A stretch of 64,000 nt of DNA from Pegoplata infirma (taxonomy: Eukaryota; Arthropoda; Insecta; Diptera; Anthomyiidae): positions 111,006,778 to 111,070,777 of the forward strand of contig OY992536.1 in assembly GCA_963921195.1 (NCBI GenBank), written 5' to 3'. The position numbers and the translations under genes are program-made. The notes beneath the pieces are model-generated. The model did not search any database and was not told the DNA's origin. It was given only the letters and a program-made list of their open reading frames with translations. Shown here in pieces: positions 32,932 to 44,734 of this stretch (positions within the stretch are counted from its first letter, which is position 1; every line of letters starts with the position of its first letter).

Positions 32932-34563
32932 ATGAGTCATTCCACACCAAATGTCCCGCTACAGAAAAACATGTGTCCCTTGAATTTCTGAACAGGTTGT
33001 ATGAATAGCCCTATATGTAACTAACAAGGGAAGAATCTCAACCCTTATGAACCGATTTGCATGAAACGTAAAATATATATAAAAGAGACAATTCTAAGGT
33101 TGGGGTGTCTCGGCTTATCGGCCATATCGGGGATTTAGGGGTTCAAAACATGCGTCAAAAAATGGCGAAAAAATCGTTTTTTGGGTCTTTCAGCCATTTC
33201 TTTCTAAGAAACTATATGATGTTTACATATGAGAAGAAAGGTTTTTTTAATGCCTACCCAACGGTGGCATAACCTTGTAAAAGTTTGGCTTCGTTAAATA
33301 CTTTTTTCATGAAAATGTGAAAATTTTGGGGGGTATTTATATGAAGACATAAAGCTACGATGTCCATATGAATTCAAAATAATCTTTATTAAATATAAGT
33401 CGACACGTATTTTTGCTCTAGAGGATATTCCTGTTATTTCGTGAGTTATCGAAATTTTCCCGGAGGTCCATATGGTTTCATAAGGGGACAACGAAATTGT
33501 GAAACACTGATATGGCCGAAAAGCCGAGACACCCCAACCTTAAAATCTTCTCATTTATATATATTTTAAGTTTAAGGCAAATCGGTTCATAAGGGTTGAG
33601 ATACTTCCCTTGTAAGACAATTACGTTTTTGGTTTTCCAATTTTTCAAAAACTGGGCTTAGGAGGCATGGTCAAATATTGGAAAAGTGGTCAAATTTGTG
33701 CCGAGTTGCCTTGTTTAAATATTTATCAAATTAAAACGGAATGCACCACAGTCTCAAAAATTTACATTCTTGTATAGTTTTATATGGGCTATCGAATAAA
33801 ATTTATAGAACCTGTTCTGAAATTTTCCATTTTTTAAAAAAATCAATTTATCAAAAATCCGGCCACTTTTTTGTTTTTTTAATTTTTTTTTTGAAAGTTT
33901 AGATAATTGTCTATTCACACAAAAAAGTTTAAACATGTGTTTTTTGTTTTTTTCGAGAAATTCGCATTTGAATTTCATAACAATTTAGTAATTTCCTTGT
34001 ATTTTCTTGTTTCTACATAGCGTATGAGTAATATTTATGTAAATATTAAATACTCATTCGCTACATTGAAGTAAGAAATACAAGCAAGTTCGAAAATTGT
34101 TATGAAATTTAATATTAAAATGCGATTTTTTCGAAAAAAACAAATGTCTGAACTTTTTTGGGCGGATAGACAAACATTTAAAATTAAAAAAAAATAAAAA
34201 AAAGTGGCTGGATTTTTGATAAATTGACTTTTTTCAAAAATGGAAAATTTCAGAACCGGCTCTGAAAATTAAAAAAAAATAAAAAATTGGTCGATAGCTC
34301 ACACAAAACTATACAAGAATGTAAATTTTTGCGATTGTGGTGCATTCCGTTTTTATTTGTTAAATATTTAAACAAGGCAACTCGACAAAAATTTGACCAT
34401 TTTCCCATTATTTAACCACGCCCCCTAAGCCCAGATTTTGAAAAATTGAAAAACCAAAAACGAAATTTTCTTAGTTCCATATATGACTATTCATACAACC
34501 TATTCAGAAATTCACGGGACACATGTTTTTCTGTAGCGGGACCTTTGGTGTGGAATGCCTCAT
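32932..34563. mobile_element. Foldback element with ~600-bp arms, one arm interrupted
   Basis: GAGTCATTCCACACCAAA with CCCGCTACAGAAAAACATGT at the left is matched in complement at 34520-34563. Inner arms match too (AAACAAGGCAACTCG near 34370 against 33700-33715). The centre is near 34040. The left arm alone carries the MITE at 33025-33612. ACATA occurs at both outer flanks but is not a firm TSD. Non-coding. Confidence 0.8.
33025..33612. mobile_element. MITE, CAAGGGAAG family type 2, TSD TAA
   Basis: The ends CAAGGGAAGAATCTCAACCC and, inverted, GGGTTGAGATACTTCCCTTG continue to a ~34-bp TIR. The exact duplication TAA lies at 33022-33024 and 33613-33615. It inserted into the left arm of the foldback at 32932-34563. 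The interior (GAAACGTAAAATATATA, CGATATGGCC-like words, TCTAGAGGATATTCCTG) matches the truncated copy at 35168-35822. Confidence 0.85.
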
Positions 34564-34599
34564 ACATAACATATGGAAATTACAAAGAAAAATTCAAAT

Positions 34600-34705
34600 T
34601 TTAAAATTTTTTGTTAAAAAACAAGGAAACCTGTCAAATATTGGTAAAATAGGATTACGGGACTTTTTCTAGTAATTTGAAAAGGTTTTTTTTAGTGTAA
34701 TGGTA
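34600..34705. repeat. Family E element, right-end fragment
   Basis: GTCAAATATTGGTAAAATAG, then a GACTTTTTCTAGTAATTTG stretch, ending TTTTTTTTAGTGTA, matches the right end of the family E elements at 38026-38518 and 48803-49275. Confidence 0.6.
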
Positions 34706-35164
34706 ATGGTATACTTTCATTTTTTAGGCCCATCGTGTTGCACAGTGTAACCAACGTCTGTAAAAACAAGTTATGTAAGCGGCACAAGGAGAAAATCGTT
34801 TAAATTGTAATCACAGCCAAAAGATTTATTTAAAATTGAACAAAACAACAGCTAAAAAAAATCTAAAAAAAATTAAAATGCGGCAATAAATTCGCGAACC
34901 GCTCCTGGCTGCAAAATACTTGCATTTCTGAGTATATGAGTAGATCTGTGTGTGTGAAATTGTTACAAGTGCAGCTGTGGCACCGACCGGCATTGAGGTA
35001 TTTTCCCAAATAAAACAAAAAAAAAATTGAAACTATCATGAGGGACATGAGTGTAACACCTTCAAAATGTGAATGGCCAATATAAATGGTTACATACAGT
35101 CTGGGGTCAAATTATTATAAAGTCAATAGAAATTTTGATAAACAAGAATTTTCAATTAATAATC
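34706..35164. other. Non-coding, nothing recognised
   Basis: About 460 bp of AT-rich sequence with no element ends or coding similarity. Confidence 0.4.
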
Positions 35165-35167
35165 TTA

Positions 35168-35822
35168 CAAGGGAAGTACTCGAACACTTAAATGTATAAA
35201 TTTTTGGGGTATTTATGTGAAGACATACCCTACGATATTTATGAATACGAAATAATCTTTATAAAATTTAAGTCCCCACGTTTTTTTGCTCTAGACCAAT
35301 GGTTCCCAACCTTTGATTCTCGCCCCACTGGGGGGCAATTTGAAGGTTCCAGGGGGGCAACGAGCAAATTTTCAAGATTTTTTTTAGTCAAATTACCTGC
35401 AAAAACTATTTTTTTTGCTAAATTAACTGCAAAAATATTGTTAATTTCTTAACATTTTTACTAAAAACTTAATTTAAATGCTTATTTTACAAAAACTTTG
35501 CTAAACAAGTAGTAATTTTTCATTAGAAACAAAAATTAGAAAAAATAACAAATTTTTCCTTAGTGTAGGGGGGACAAGACAATTTTTATAACTTAAAAGT
35601 GGGGCGTGGCGTAAAAAAGGTTGGGAACCATTGCTCTAGACGATATTCCTGTTAGTTCGGGAGTTATCCGAATTTTCCCGAAGGTCCACATTGTTTCATA
35701 AGGGACAGCGAAATTTTAAAACACCAATATGGCCGATAAGACGAGACATTCCAACCTTAAAATCGTCTCTTTTATATATATATTAAGTTTCAGGCAAATC
35801 GGTTCCTAACGCTTGGAGTAAT
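35168..35822. mobile_element. MITE, CAAGGGAAG family type 2, decayed right end
   Basis: It starts TTA|CAAGGGAAGTACTCGAACAC and contains GACGATATTCCTGTTAGTTC and AAATCGGTTCCTAACGCTTG, matching 33025-33612. The terminal ACTTCCCTTG is absent or mutated. It is interrupted by the hAT-like element at 35297-35633. Confidence 0.7.
35297..35633. mobile_element. 337-bp hAT-like MITE, exact TSD CTCTAGAC
   Basis: The ends are CAATGGTTCCCAACCTTT and AAAGGTTGGGAACCATTG. CTCTAGAC is duplicated exactly at 35289-35296 and 35634-35641. The related MITE at 33.4 kb shows the empty site as CTCTAGAGGATATTCC. GGGGGGCAA motifs lie inside both ends, as in CAGNGGTTCCCAACC hAT elements. Confidence 0.9.
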
Positions 35823-36784
35823 TATTTTATTAGACACTTGATTTTGTATCTTGGGTCCTTTAAAACTAATTTACGATTAAATTTAAAATCTTCGTTAAAG
35901 CCTCTATTGAAAAAATTCCGTTGAAGGGTCTAAACGTGTTGTTCACAGATTTCTCTGCTTAATGTACAGATAAAAGATTTTAGCAAACTGAGTCTAATGA
36001 GATCACCTGATCTCTTGAATGGTAAAAACTCTATTCAGATTTCAGAAAAATTTTCAAAATTCTTAGAAATCAGAAATATTAATGGGTTGATTTCATTTTC
36101 TTACACTTCATAATGCTATTACCATATACTGTATCATACATTCATAATCCATATAGTACATGTATAGTATGTATCTTGGGCATTTGCTCCTTCAGTGTTA
36201 ATCTTTTGGCTAATTTTTTTCTATGTAGTATGTTTGTTGTTACCTAATCGTTTTGGGGTAAAAATGTTTTTGGCTTGTTGAAGGGGTCGCGACTCTGCCA
36301 GTGTCGATTGCATAATTTCGAAGAGATGCATGTTATGTTTGACTTATTTATTTGGTATTTCCAAATATATCATTTTATGGAAATTGTTCAAGTAATTGTG
36401 TATGCAAGTTCTTTTACTACAGACTCCCAGTTCAAATAAAACGACAAGCGAACACTTGTTGCTGCTTCAAATTTTATGGTATTCAAATTATGGCTTTTTT
36501 ATTCACAATCATAAATTCATAACAAAAGTATATTGAGTATTATCCATATTTTGCATTAGCATTTCAATTGTTATACAATGTTTATTGTATTGGGGAAAAA
36601 GTAGTTTAATGTTTTTAAAATAGAAACTGGTTTCAGATGTTCCGTACTTTGTCATTCCTTGTGCAACTCATTGAAAAATTATCTGTAGTGCCAGGGATTG
36701 TTCTCTTATTTGTTCCTATAAATTTTGAGGTCCAGCTCTTTTTGGATTTGTTTAGCTTGGATAATCATGATGTCATTGATATGA
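35823..36784. other. Non-coding, nothing recognised
   Basis: Nearly 1 kb with no element ends, RT similarity or convincing ORF. TTGTATCTTGGGTCCTTTAA near 35850 resembles TTGTATCTTGGACCATTTAA near 26291, so this may include a dispersed repeat. Confidence 0.4.
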
Positions 36785-37329
36785 TTAACCCTTCTGCACT
36801 CCTTGGGTCAATTTGACCCAATTTTGGTTTTCAAACGCAAAATTTTTCCCTTTAGTTATAAGATATCAACGTGAAACTTTAATTTATCCATTACAGGGAC
36901 GAAAATTATGGTTTTAAAAGAAAATAATAAAATTTAAATTTTTTCTCCCCCCTCCACATTTAAAAACACGATTTACACACATTTAATATCCTTTGGGTCA
37001 ATATGACCCAACAAGCGGTAATGCAAGTTTAGTTATACTTTACCATTTTTTTTTTCTTCTGAATATAATTGAATTTTGTTCATTTTCATTCAGAATGATA
37101 GATCAATAATTTTGCCGGTCAAAGAATCAATAAAATCGCTTTCATTGAATAGTTTTTCATTCTAAATTTTATTATTCTAGTTAATTATTTTATCATTCAA
37201 AATTTTATTATTCTCGTACTGTGGGTGGGATTTTGAGAAACCCGCAAAGATCCGCCAACCCCAAAAAAAGGGTGAAGTAACAAACCCAGAAAACTAACTC
37301 CCAATAGCAATTTTCTTTACGCTCTCGCA

Positions 37330-38027
37330 GGTCATGAAGAGCATGATCAATCATCACTTGGTAAATTATCTGGAGTCCGATTCACTCTTGTTTCGTAGAG
37401 TCGTTCTACAGGGGACTTGTTATCATGATCTTGCGACAATCTCAGAGTAGGGTCTTGCAAATAGGATCGATTTTAATGCTCGTAAGGAATCAATGCTTGT
37501 GGAATCAGCATCATCTGTATCCATGGGTGGAATAGCTATTGAGGAATCAGGCATGAAAATCCAATGTGATGTTCGTTGGAACAAACATGTTTTTCAAGTG
37601 TCGAAAGAAGCATTCAAGTGTCTTGATTTCCTAAAACGGTGCAAGAATTTCTTTACTACGTCTGATCTCACTATTTATGCCACCTATATCCGTCCGAAAA
37701 TGGAATACAACTCGCATATCTGGGCAGGTGCTTCAAGGTCTATCTGATCAGGTGCAAAGGAGTGCGTTGAAGCTCATCAACGACAGTAGGGTATCCAGCT
37801 CTATTGACTCATTGGAGCATAGTCGAATGTGTTGTGCGTCATTGTTATATAGATATAACAACGGTAAGTATTCAGCTGAGATGGGCGCCTTTCCAGCAGA
37901 TCACATCCTTTCTTTGTCTACTGTCCAATGTCTTGCACAACGAATTACAGAGAAAATTCGTTTCTCATCAGTCAAACTAGCCCTATGTGGAATTAAATCC
38001 CTGCAGAAGTCTACCAAGTCAGCTACA
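37330..38027 (+). pseudogene. CR1/Jockey-group LINE RT fragment, internally deleted
   Basis: KSMINHHLVNYLESDSLLF (about 37340) is from the early RT blocks. After a jump come CDVRWNKHVFQVSKEAFKC, TYIRPKMEYNSHIWAGAS and, in another frame, LKLINDSRVSSSIDSLEH with LYRYNNGKYSAEMGAFPAD, the C-terminal RT region. The catalytic YADD part is missing, and a frameshift lies near 37735. It lies inside the piggyBac-like element. Exact clade uncertain. Confidence 0.75.
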
Positions 38028-38518
38028 CTAAAAAAAAAATACCTTGTAAAATTACAAGAAAAAATTTTTTACTTTTTTAGCTACCTCTTATTTTACAAGA
38101 ATTCCTAGTAATTTTACAAGCTTTTAACCAATAATTTTGTAATTTTAACACGATTTGGACACGATAAAATTTACAAGGAGATTTCGTAACTTTACTAAAT
38201 TTTTTGCTAATTCCTATTTTACGAGATTTCTAGTAATTTTACAATATTTTACCAACTTTTTACCAATAAAATTGTAAATTTACAGTTTTTTGGCGCTATT
38301 AAAATTATTACAAGGAATTCTCGTGAATTTACTAGATTTTTTGTAATTTTTTTTTGAAAATTTGTAAAATTACAAAAAAAATTGTATAATTTAAAAAAAA
38401 TTTAAATTTAGATCCAAATTTGTTTGTTAAAAAACAAGGAAAACTGTCAAATATTGGTAAAATGGTAAAATTACGAGACTTTTCCTAGTAATTTGAAAAA
38501 GTTTTTTTTGTATGTGTA
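38026..38518. mobile_element. Family E TA-flanked element (AAAACCTTGTAAAATTACAAG)
   Basis: The left end TACACTAAAAAAAAAATACC is followed by TTGTAAAATTACAAGAAAA; the right end is GACTTTTCCTAGTAATTTG, then TTTTTTTTGTATGTGTA. The interior is made of TTGTAAAATTACAAG-like palindromes. Another copy in the opposite orientation is at 48803-49275, and a fragment at 34600-34705. Confidence 0.65.
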
Positions 38519-38817
38519 TAATTTGAAAAAATTCAAATTAAATGTCCACAAACACTACTCCGTCATTTCTTCTCCTCATAACCCATTTTCTAATACCAAC
38601 ACAATGCATTACAGTAAGTGTTGGCTCAAAGTAAAAAAAGGTTGAATTTCAAATTTGATTTTATTTTTTTTAATAATTGCTCTGGAAGGGCTGATTGATT
38701 TTAGTTTTCATTATTTTTGATTAAAAACATGAAATTTTGTTTACATTTTAATGTTGGGTCATATTGACCCAAAGGATCATAGGAAGGGCACATATGCAAG
38801 GGATGCAGAAGGGTTAA

Positions 38818-39254
38818 GAAAGTTTTTGCCTCTGGTACCAGTTTCATATATCCCTGTAAAAGTCAGTCTTGCTTTTAAAGTAAACGTTCCGAATGTCTCT
38901 TTTAAATGCAGTACGAAGTGATTCAGTATTGTCGAGAAAAAAGCTGACTTAAATACTGCTATAATTATTATTTGTTCATACTTAGGCTAGCACCACCTGC
39001 ACGTGATGTAGTTCAGTGTCTTCAAGATTCACGTCAGAACTATCATTACTCCAAGTTCAGATATAACTTCCAGATCTCGAAACGTGTGGTCTTTAAAGCT
39101 CTACTCTCTGAATAGTTAATACTCTCTATATCTCAAGGTTCCGTGCATATCCTACATCTACCATTATTACACTTCCCTAATAGTTTGCTACGTTGTCACT
39201 ACTATTAGAAGTCTACAATCATTTATAGTAAGTGACTGTTAAAGTGTGGTCTAT
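38818..39254. other. Non-coding, nothing recognised
   Basis: No element end or coding similarity was found between the TTAA of the piggyBac-like element and the next LINE scrap. Confidence 0.4.
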
Positions 39255-39420
39255 TAAGGATTAAACGTGTTCCACGAATCGACTCGAACTTTCTTATCAT
39301 ACCAGAATATATATCTCCCTATATTTTGTATAGGGACGCGAGCATCAACTGCTCTTTCATGTGGCAACTTAACCCCTCTCTTCGACAATCCATCGGCACT
39401 TTCGTTGGCATCTATTAAAA
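39255..39420 (-). pseudogene. LINE RNase H C-terminal scrap
   Basis: The minus strand reads DANESADGLSKRGVKLPHER (about 39410-39355), matching the GNERADELAKRG end of LINE RNase H domains, followed by a linker. It is too short to assign to family A, B or C. Confidence 0.6.
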
Positions 39421-39476
39421 AAATAGGGTACTTAATGTACATATATATAAATTCCATACATTCTTGGATATATGGA

Positions 39477-39513
39477 ATCACTGCGAATGGCAATCACTGC
39501 CATTCGCAGTGAT
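39477..39513. repeat. 14-bp inverted repeat / hairpin
   Basis: ATCACTGCGAATGG is followed, after 8 bases, by CCATTCGCAGTGAT. The loop repeats part of the stem (CAATCACTG), so slippage may have built it. Confidence 0.75.
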
Positions 39514-39663
39514 TGCCTTGTTCTCTGTCGGACGGTCAATTTTCAAGTTAATATGTAAGTTAATAGTGCTACTTGCAAGTGCAAGTTAAGCAGCTCTGTT
39601 TCCTAATACCCTCTACCATTTTCAAACCTTACTTGATAAAATAGGAGATTCTCTGTTTAACTT

Positions 39664-40095
39664 CCGAGGAAGGTTTTTCACAGGACACCCACCGATTGTT
39701 CTGAAACTTTAATATGGAAATGAGGGGGAAAAATAAGAGTTACCGGTTTTTTTAAGCTGCCCAATCCCAAATTTAAAAAAGTGCTGCCACCTTATGAAAA
39801 ATTAAGAACTTTCGGAAAAACCCGTATAAAAGCCAAACAAATAGCAATTTTGCCAAACAAAAAAATACGGGTAAGCTTAATTTTGATGGAGACTATTTTA
39901 TATGATTTTGGTGGTCGTACGCGTAAAAATTTCCATATAAACTACCCCAACGATTATATATTTTTGACAATAACCATTGGATAGGCCTTCAAAAAGCATT
40001 TCGACCTGTATAAAATGTTTATATAGTTCCTTTTGAAGAAATGGGAAAAATTAAAAAAAAAAAAAAACGAAAAACCCCAGTTTTTCCCCTCCTAG
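39664..40095. mobile_element. GGAAGGT-TTTCACAGGACACCC MITE, truncated copy
   Basis: GAGGAAGGTTTTTCACAGGA, CACCCACCG, AGCTGCCCAATCCC and TTGCCACC-like words match the complete MITE at 43277-43787. Similarity ends near TTTTTCCCCTCCTAG at about 40095; the right terminus is missing. Confidence 0.7.
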
Positions 40096-40509
40096 TTTCT
40101 AATTCCTCCTTTAGAATATACTTCTTCTAGAAGTTGTATTCCATCTCCAGCCGGTTATAGGTGGTTAAAAAACTACCTAGATCGGGAGGATTGAAGTAAC
40201 ACCATATTTAAAAAACCAAGATATTTAAAACATTCTTATTCCAACGGAAATTTCAATGGATTTTCATCAGAACATCAAGAGCAGCCACCCCTCAATATCA
40301 ATACCCCCTAATACCCTGTCTATTGGTGTTGTGTGCATCAAAATTAATCATTTTTGCCAGACCCCATTCTGAGATTCTCAAAAGGTCCAGATTAAGAGAA
40401 TCATTTATAAAATGCCGCTACCCCCAATCTCTAAAAATATTATCAAGAAAAATAAATGAAAAAAGTTATTGTCATCTGCGAAAGAGAAGTTAATCTGGTT
40501 GTATCCCTG
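40096..40509. other. Non-coding, nothing recognised
   Basis: Lies between the truncated MITE and the 3' end of LINE C. Short runs such as TTCTTCTAGAAG only. Confidence 0.4.
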
Positions 40510-41556
40510 AGTTAGGCTTAGGGTTGGATGGGAGTCCGCCAATTTGGCGAATTCACTCGGACGCCATAAGGCCCATTGTAATTCTCTTAATTGGCATATC
40601 CCTACTCCCTCCTGATACAAAAACTTTTTACTACTTGAACCACTCCGATTCTCTAAGATATTCTCCTAGAGATGTCAATTAGACACCGTTTAGGCAATCT
40701 AGGTCATCGAACAATTTTTGCCCCAAATGCTTAAGTCGGACTCTCAGGCCAGTCGGACTCAGGCCCAGAAATTCACATAACTAGTGCTTCACTGAATCCT
40801 CCTTCTCCACTTCCCCACAACTTCTACAATAGTCCCTATCAGAAATTCTCATACGCAAGGCCATTTTGCCAATTATACAGTGTCCTGGAAGTTCTCCCAC
40901 CTAGAGGCCAGCCGTCCGTTTGTCAAAAGTAAGAAAACTTTTTGTCCTCTTAGGATTTGGCAGTGGCCACGTGGTTCGAGATATCCTGCACGTAGTCAGT
41001 AATATCCACATATCCTTCATTCTCAGATATCCTATCAATTTCGTTCGTTAATTTCACAATAGGAATCGAGATGTCAGGTTCTACACGTTCCACCACCGAT
41101 TCCGAGACATTTCTCGCAAATTCATCAGACAATTCGTTCCCAGCTATGTCCAGGGACCCAGAGAACAATTCCCAACGATTCCCGATTTTACAGTGTTTGA
41201 TTCTAGGACCTTCAGAGCTGCGAGACTATCCACAAAAATGTTGATGGCGCAAGGACGTTCATAATCATCTGCGCGGCTTTATCAATTGCAAGTACCTCAA
41301 CCTGGAAAGCAATACACTTATTCGAAAGCCTCAACGAGCCCCAATTTCGAGGCATTCAGAGTACACTTCCGAACCCGTACCTATCTTAATCGTTGATCCT
41401 TCTGTAAATATTGAGATCGGATTCTCTGTTATAACAGAGTTTTCCGTCCAGTCTTCCCTAGTCGGTATTTGGTTCTGTAAAGTTCGTCTGTGGTGAGATA
41501 TAGTCGGTTCTCTGTTCCAATTCCGTCCCGCCCACCGTACTTAATATGGTCGAGTG

Positions 41557-43140
41557 TTCCCAAGAGCGTTGCTCGAGCATTTGCGACTCTCTTAAACAGA
41601 GAGCCGTCTTTACTGCTGTGTTCTTGATGTATATAACTTCGGGCTGAATGTTTAGTATCACTTCCAGGCCGGTTTGGGGGTGCTGATCTAATAGCACCTG
41701 TGATCAGGGGTGCCAGATGACTTTGATGAAAAATCGGCATATTTTCAAAAAAAAATCTGCATTATCGGCACTTCAATTTAAAAAATCGGCAAAAAATCGG
41801 CAAATGAAAAATAACCATTTTAAATACAATAAATTACATTTCTATTGACAAATAATAACAAAAGAGAACAATTTAGCATTAATATATGTATATAATAAAT
41901 TTAATAACATAAAAATCAATCAGAAATAACTATTTTTGGTCTCTACAAAATTTTAAAATTTTTTTTCCCCAAAAAAAAAAATAAAAAATTAAAATTTTTA
42001 CAGACCAAAAAAATTGTTGATTATCATAAAAATTATTTTTCAGTAATGTCCTAATATTAACTAATATTTTCAGCAAAAACAACAAAAATATTCTTTTTCA
42101 GATTTTTCCGTTTTTTAAGATAAAAAAGAGACAAGCAAATTTTTTTAACCCAACGATAAGCGAAAAAATGTGTTTTCTACAGACAGTTGGACGGATATCG
42201 ATAGGTTGACTTAAAATCGATTTAGGACCATGAATATATATTCTTTATTGGGTTCTAGACCTATATTTCGTATTACAAACGGAATGACAGACTTACATAC
42301 ATACACTTTAAAAAAATAGTCCAGTTTCCTACTATAAATTAGGTAAATTTCTACAAATTCAAATAATATGCTACTATAAATTGTGTAGACTTCCAATAAT
42401 TTTAGGTATAACTGCGCAATTTTCGTAAATTTACCCAATTTATAGCAGGATTCCAAAAAAAAAAGTATAAAAAGCGACCGTGTTTTTGAGTTGATCCAAA
42501 AATCGGCATTTTTGGAGCAAAAATCGGCAAATCGGCACTTTGATAATTTTGAGGCAAAAAATCGGCAAAATGCCGATAAATAGGCAAATATGGCAGCCCT
42601 GCCTGTGATACACACACACGCTAGACGTTGTACCTTCTATAGATTGCAGAGATATGATTTATTATACACTGCTCTCCACCACATAAGGGCACCATAGGTA
42701 AATATTGGTCTAATTATCGCACCATATATCCAGTGGATGATATACGGTTGTAGACCCCACCTTCTTCCGAAAGATCTTCGGCAGGTGTAAAAAGCACATA
42801 ATTCCCAAGAGCGTTGCTTGAGCATTTGCGACTCTCTTAAACAGAGAGCCGTCTTAACTGCTGTGTTCTTGATGTATATAACTTCGGGCTGAATGTTTAG
42901 TATCACTTCCAGGCCGGTTTGGGGGTGCTGATCTAATAGCACCTGTGATACACACACACGCTAGACGTTGTACCTTCTATAGATTGCAGAGATATGATTT
43001 ATTATACACTGCTGTCCACCACATAAGGGCACCATAGGTAAATATTGGTCTAATTATCGCACCATATATCCAGTGGATGATATACGGTTGTAGACCCCAC
43101 CTCTTCCGAAAGATCTTCGGCAGGTGTAAAAAGCACATAA
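41557..43140. repeat. Partial tandem duplication within LINE C (about 340 bp unit)
   Basis: Segment X (TTCCCAAGAGCGTTGCTCGA..., 41557-41704) recurs at 42804-42950. Segment Y (CACACACGCTAGACGTTGTA..., about 42611-42800) recurs at about 42954-43140. Copy 1 of X-Y is split by the hAT-like element. The two copies are about 97-99% alike by eye, so the duplication is fairly recent relative to the decay of LINE C. Confidence 0.85.
41705..42601. mobile_element. hAT-like element, exact TSD CCTGTGAT
   Basis: The ends are CAGGGGTGCCA and TGGCAGCCCTG, with AAAATCGGCA repeats just inside each. CCTGTGAT is duplicated exactly at 41697-41704 and 42602-42609; the unsplit duplicate of the same LINE C site (42947-42960) shows the empty target. 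It contains a Helitron-like 3' fragment (about 42183-42300) and TACTATAAATT words. Non-coding. Confidence 0.92.
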
Positions 43141-43276
43141 TGACTTTTTCATCCTTTCCTCTGTATTTCTTTTCTAAGAAAGCTTTGTGTCAAGGATCAC
43201 ACCCAGGTATTTCACCTTATTAGATAGTTCCAGGGTGATTCCATCTAATTTGGAAAGAACAAACCTGTCTCTCTTA

Positions 43277-43787
43277 CAAGGAAGGTCTTTCACAGGACAC
43301 CCACCGTTTGTCCTGAAACGTTAATATGGGAATGATTGGGAAAATAAGATTTACCTGTTTTTTTTAGCTGCCCAATTTCAAAATTAAAAAAGGGTTGCCA
43401 CCTTATGAAAAAATAAGAGCTTTCGGGAAAATGCGTATAAAATATGATTTTGGCGGTCGTACGTATCCATATAAACTACCCCAACGAATTTACATTTTTG
43501 ACAATAACGAACTTAACAAAGCCGAATTTGTACACGACCGATACACATACATTGGATAGGCTTTAAAAAAACCTTTCGACGTGTGTAAAATGTTCATATA
43601 GTTTCTTTTGAAGAAATGGGAAAAATCCTCAAAAATCTAAAAAAATACCGTTTCTCCCCTCCCCTTTGACATGCTAAATGGGAGATTGGGCAGCTATAAT
43701 AAAACAGGTAGCTCTTATTTTGCTCCCCTCTTTCGTCTATGCAAGTTTCAGGACAATCAGTAGGTGTCCTGTGAAAGACCTTCTTTG
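43277..43787. mobile_element. Complete MITE with CAAGGAAGGTCTTTCACAGG ends, TSD TTA
   Basis: The left end CAAGGAAGGTCTTTCACAGG continues as ACACCCACC. The right end is its complement with few changes (CAAAGAAGGTCTTTCACAGG). TTA lies at 43274-43276 and 43788-43790, inside LINE C. AGCTGCCCAAT / ATTGGGCAGCT also pair, so the arms are about 100 bp. The 3-bp TWA target and CAAGG start resemble the CAAGGGAAG MITEs. Confidence 0.85.
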
Positions 43788-44065
43788 TTAGTCCTTTTTA
43801 TGAACAAGACAATTTCGGTTTTGACGGGATTAACTCCCAGACCGTTGTCCTTTGTCCAAGTTTGGAGTTTCTTTAGCACTGATTCCATGAGTGTGGTAAT
43901 CGTTGGTAAAAACTTACCTTTTATTGGGATCACAACGTCATTAGCGAAGGCAACCACCTTGCCCCATTCCGTTAAGTGACTTGAGGATCTCATTTATTAC
44001 AAGATTCCACAGAAGAGGAGAGATCACTCCCCCTTGGGCAGTGCCCATTGTAACTACTTTCCTCG

Positions 44066-44734
44066 CTTAACCATCATTATTATTTATATTATTTCAGAGT
44101 TTCCCGGAAAATGGGTCCCAAGTTCAAACATGGACCGATTAGATCTATATTTTATGAACTCTTTAATAAGTGTAAAAAACACTCACAAATCAAATTTGAT
44201 TGAAATAGGCTTCTTTTTGTTGACAATAAGCCGCTTTAACTGAATATCGGGCGAAACTTTCACATGGGGCCTAAGTCCAAAAATGGTCCGTTGAAATCAG
44301 ATTTGATAAGGTTATTAAAGTACGTATTTAGCATACACAAACAGAATTTTAATTAAATATTTTCGATTTTCACGAAATTTGAGAGATTTATGTGATAATC
44401 GGGAAGGTGGTTTGTATGGGGGCTACAAAAAGAACTGGAACCGATTTCTTTAAAATTCGGAATGGTGATTTGTGTAGATGAAACAGGATTACCTGCCAAA
44501 TTTCGAAACGATACCTATTATAATACGGTTATTAGAGTCATTTGAGCCAAAACTAAAGAGGACCTTTATATGGGGGCTAGGTGTAAATATTGTGATGCAG
44601 TTTATTTTACTATGCTGAGGTATGACCCGGTCTGTCCAGAGTCGTCAAAGGTCTGCCTCCTTTGAAATAATTGTTATCGTACACAGCTTTAATATGTCTA
44701 CCGTCGGTATAATCTAGGGTTAGTAAGTAGTCGG
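44066..44734. other. Non-coding, dispersed-repeat-like
   Basis: Words such as TTTGTATGGGGGCTA, GAACCGATTTC and TTTATATGGGGGCTAG are common in dispersed fly repeats. No boundaries or coding found. Confidence 0.45.

Larger units (their letters stand above)
36789..38813. mobile_element. piggyBac-like element with TTAA target, 2.0 kb
   Basis: TTAA lies at 36785-36788 and 38814-38817. The ends are CCCTTCTGCACTCC and, inverted, CCCTTCTGCATCCC. CCC-starting TIRs at TTAA are typical of piggyBac elements. It carries three copies of a 15-bp palindrome, GGGTCAATTTGACCC (36805) and GGGTCAATATGACCC (36995, and inverted at 38756). The transposase is absent. The middle is filled by a LINE fragment and a family E element. 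Confidence 0.85.
40510..44065 (-). mobile_element. LINE family C (RT/RNase H), minus strand, decayed and rearranged
   Basis: On the minus strand, from 44065 downward: RT block CAAGGGGGAGTGATCTCTCC (the QGGVISPLL region in one frame, about 44040-44015); then FANDVV in place of YADD (about 43955-43935); thumb region to about 42640; RT C-terminus with TGLEVILNIQPEVIYIKNTA; RNase H end DIAGNELSDEFARNVSE (about 41150-41100); zinc-finger-like CRSCGEVEKEDSVKH followed by a stop (about 40830); and a 3' end with AACCCTAAGCCTAACT near 40510. Interrupted by a hAT-like element (41705-42601) and a MITE (43277-43787), and part is tandemly duplicated. Dead. Confidence 0.8.

Noticed and set aside
41429..41740. 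103-codon ORF as a separate gene
   Set aside because: A frame of LINE C RT C-terminal coding sequence; the overlapping 79-codon frame carries the recognisable RT motif.
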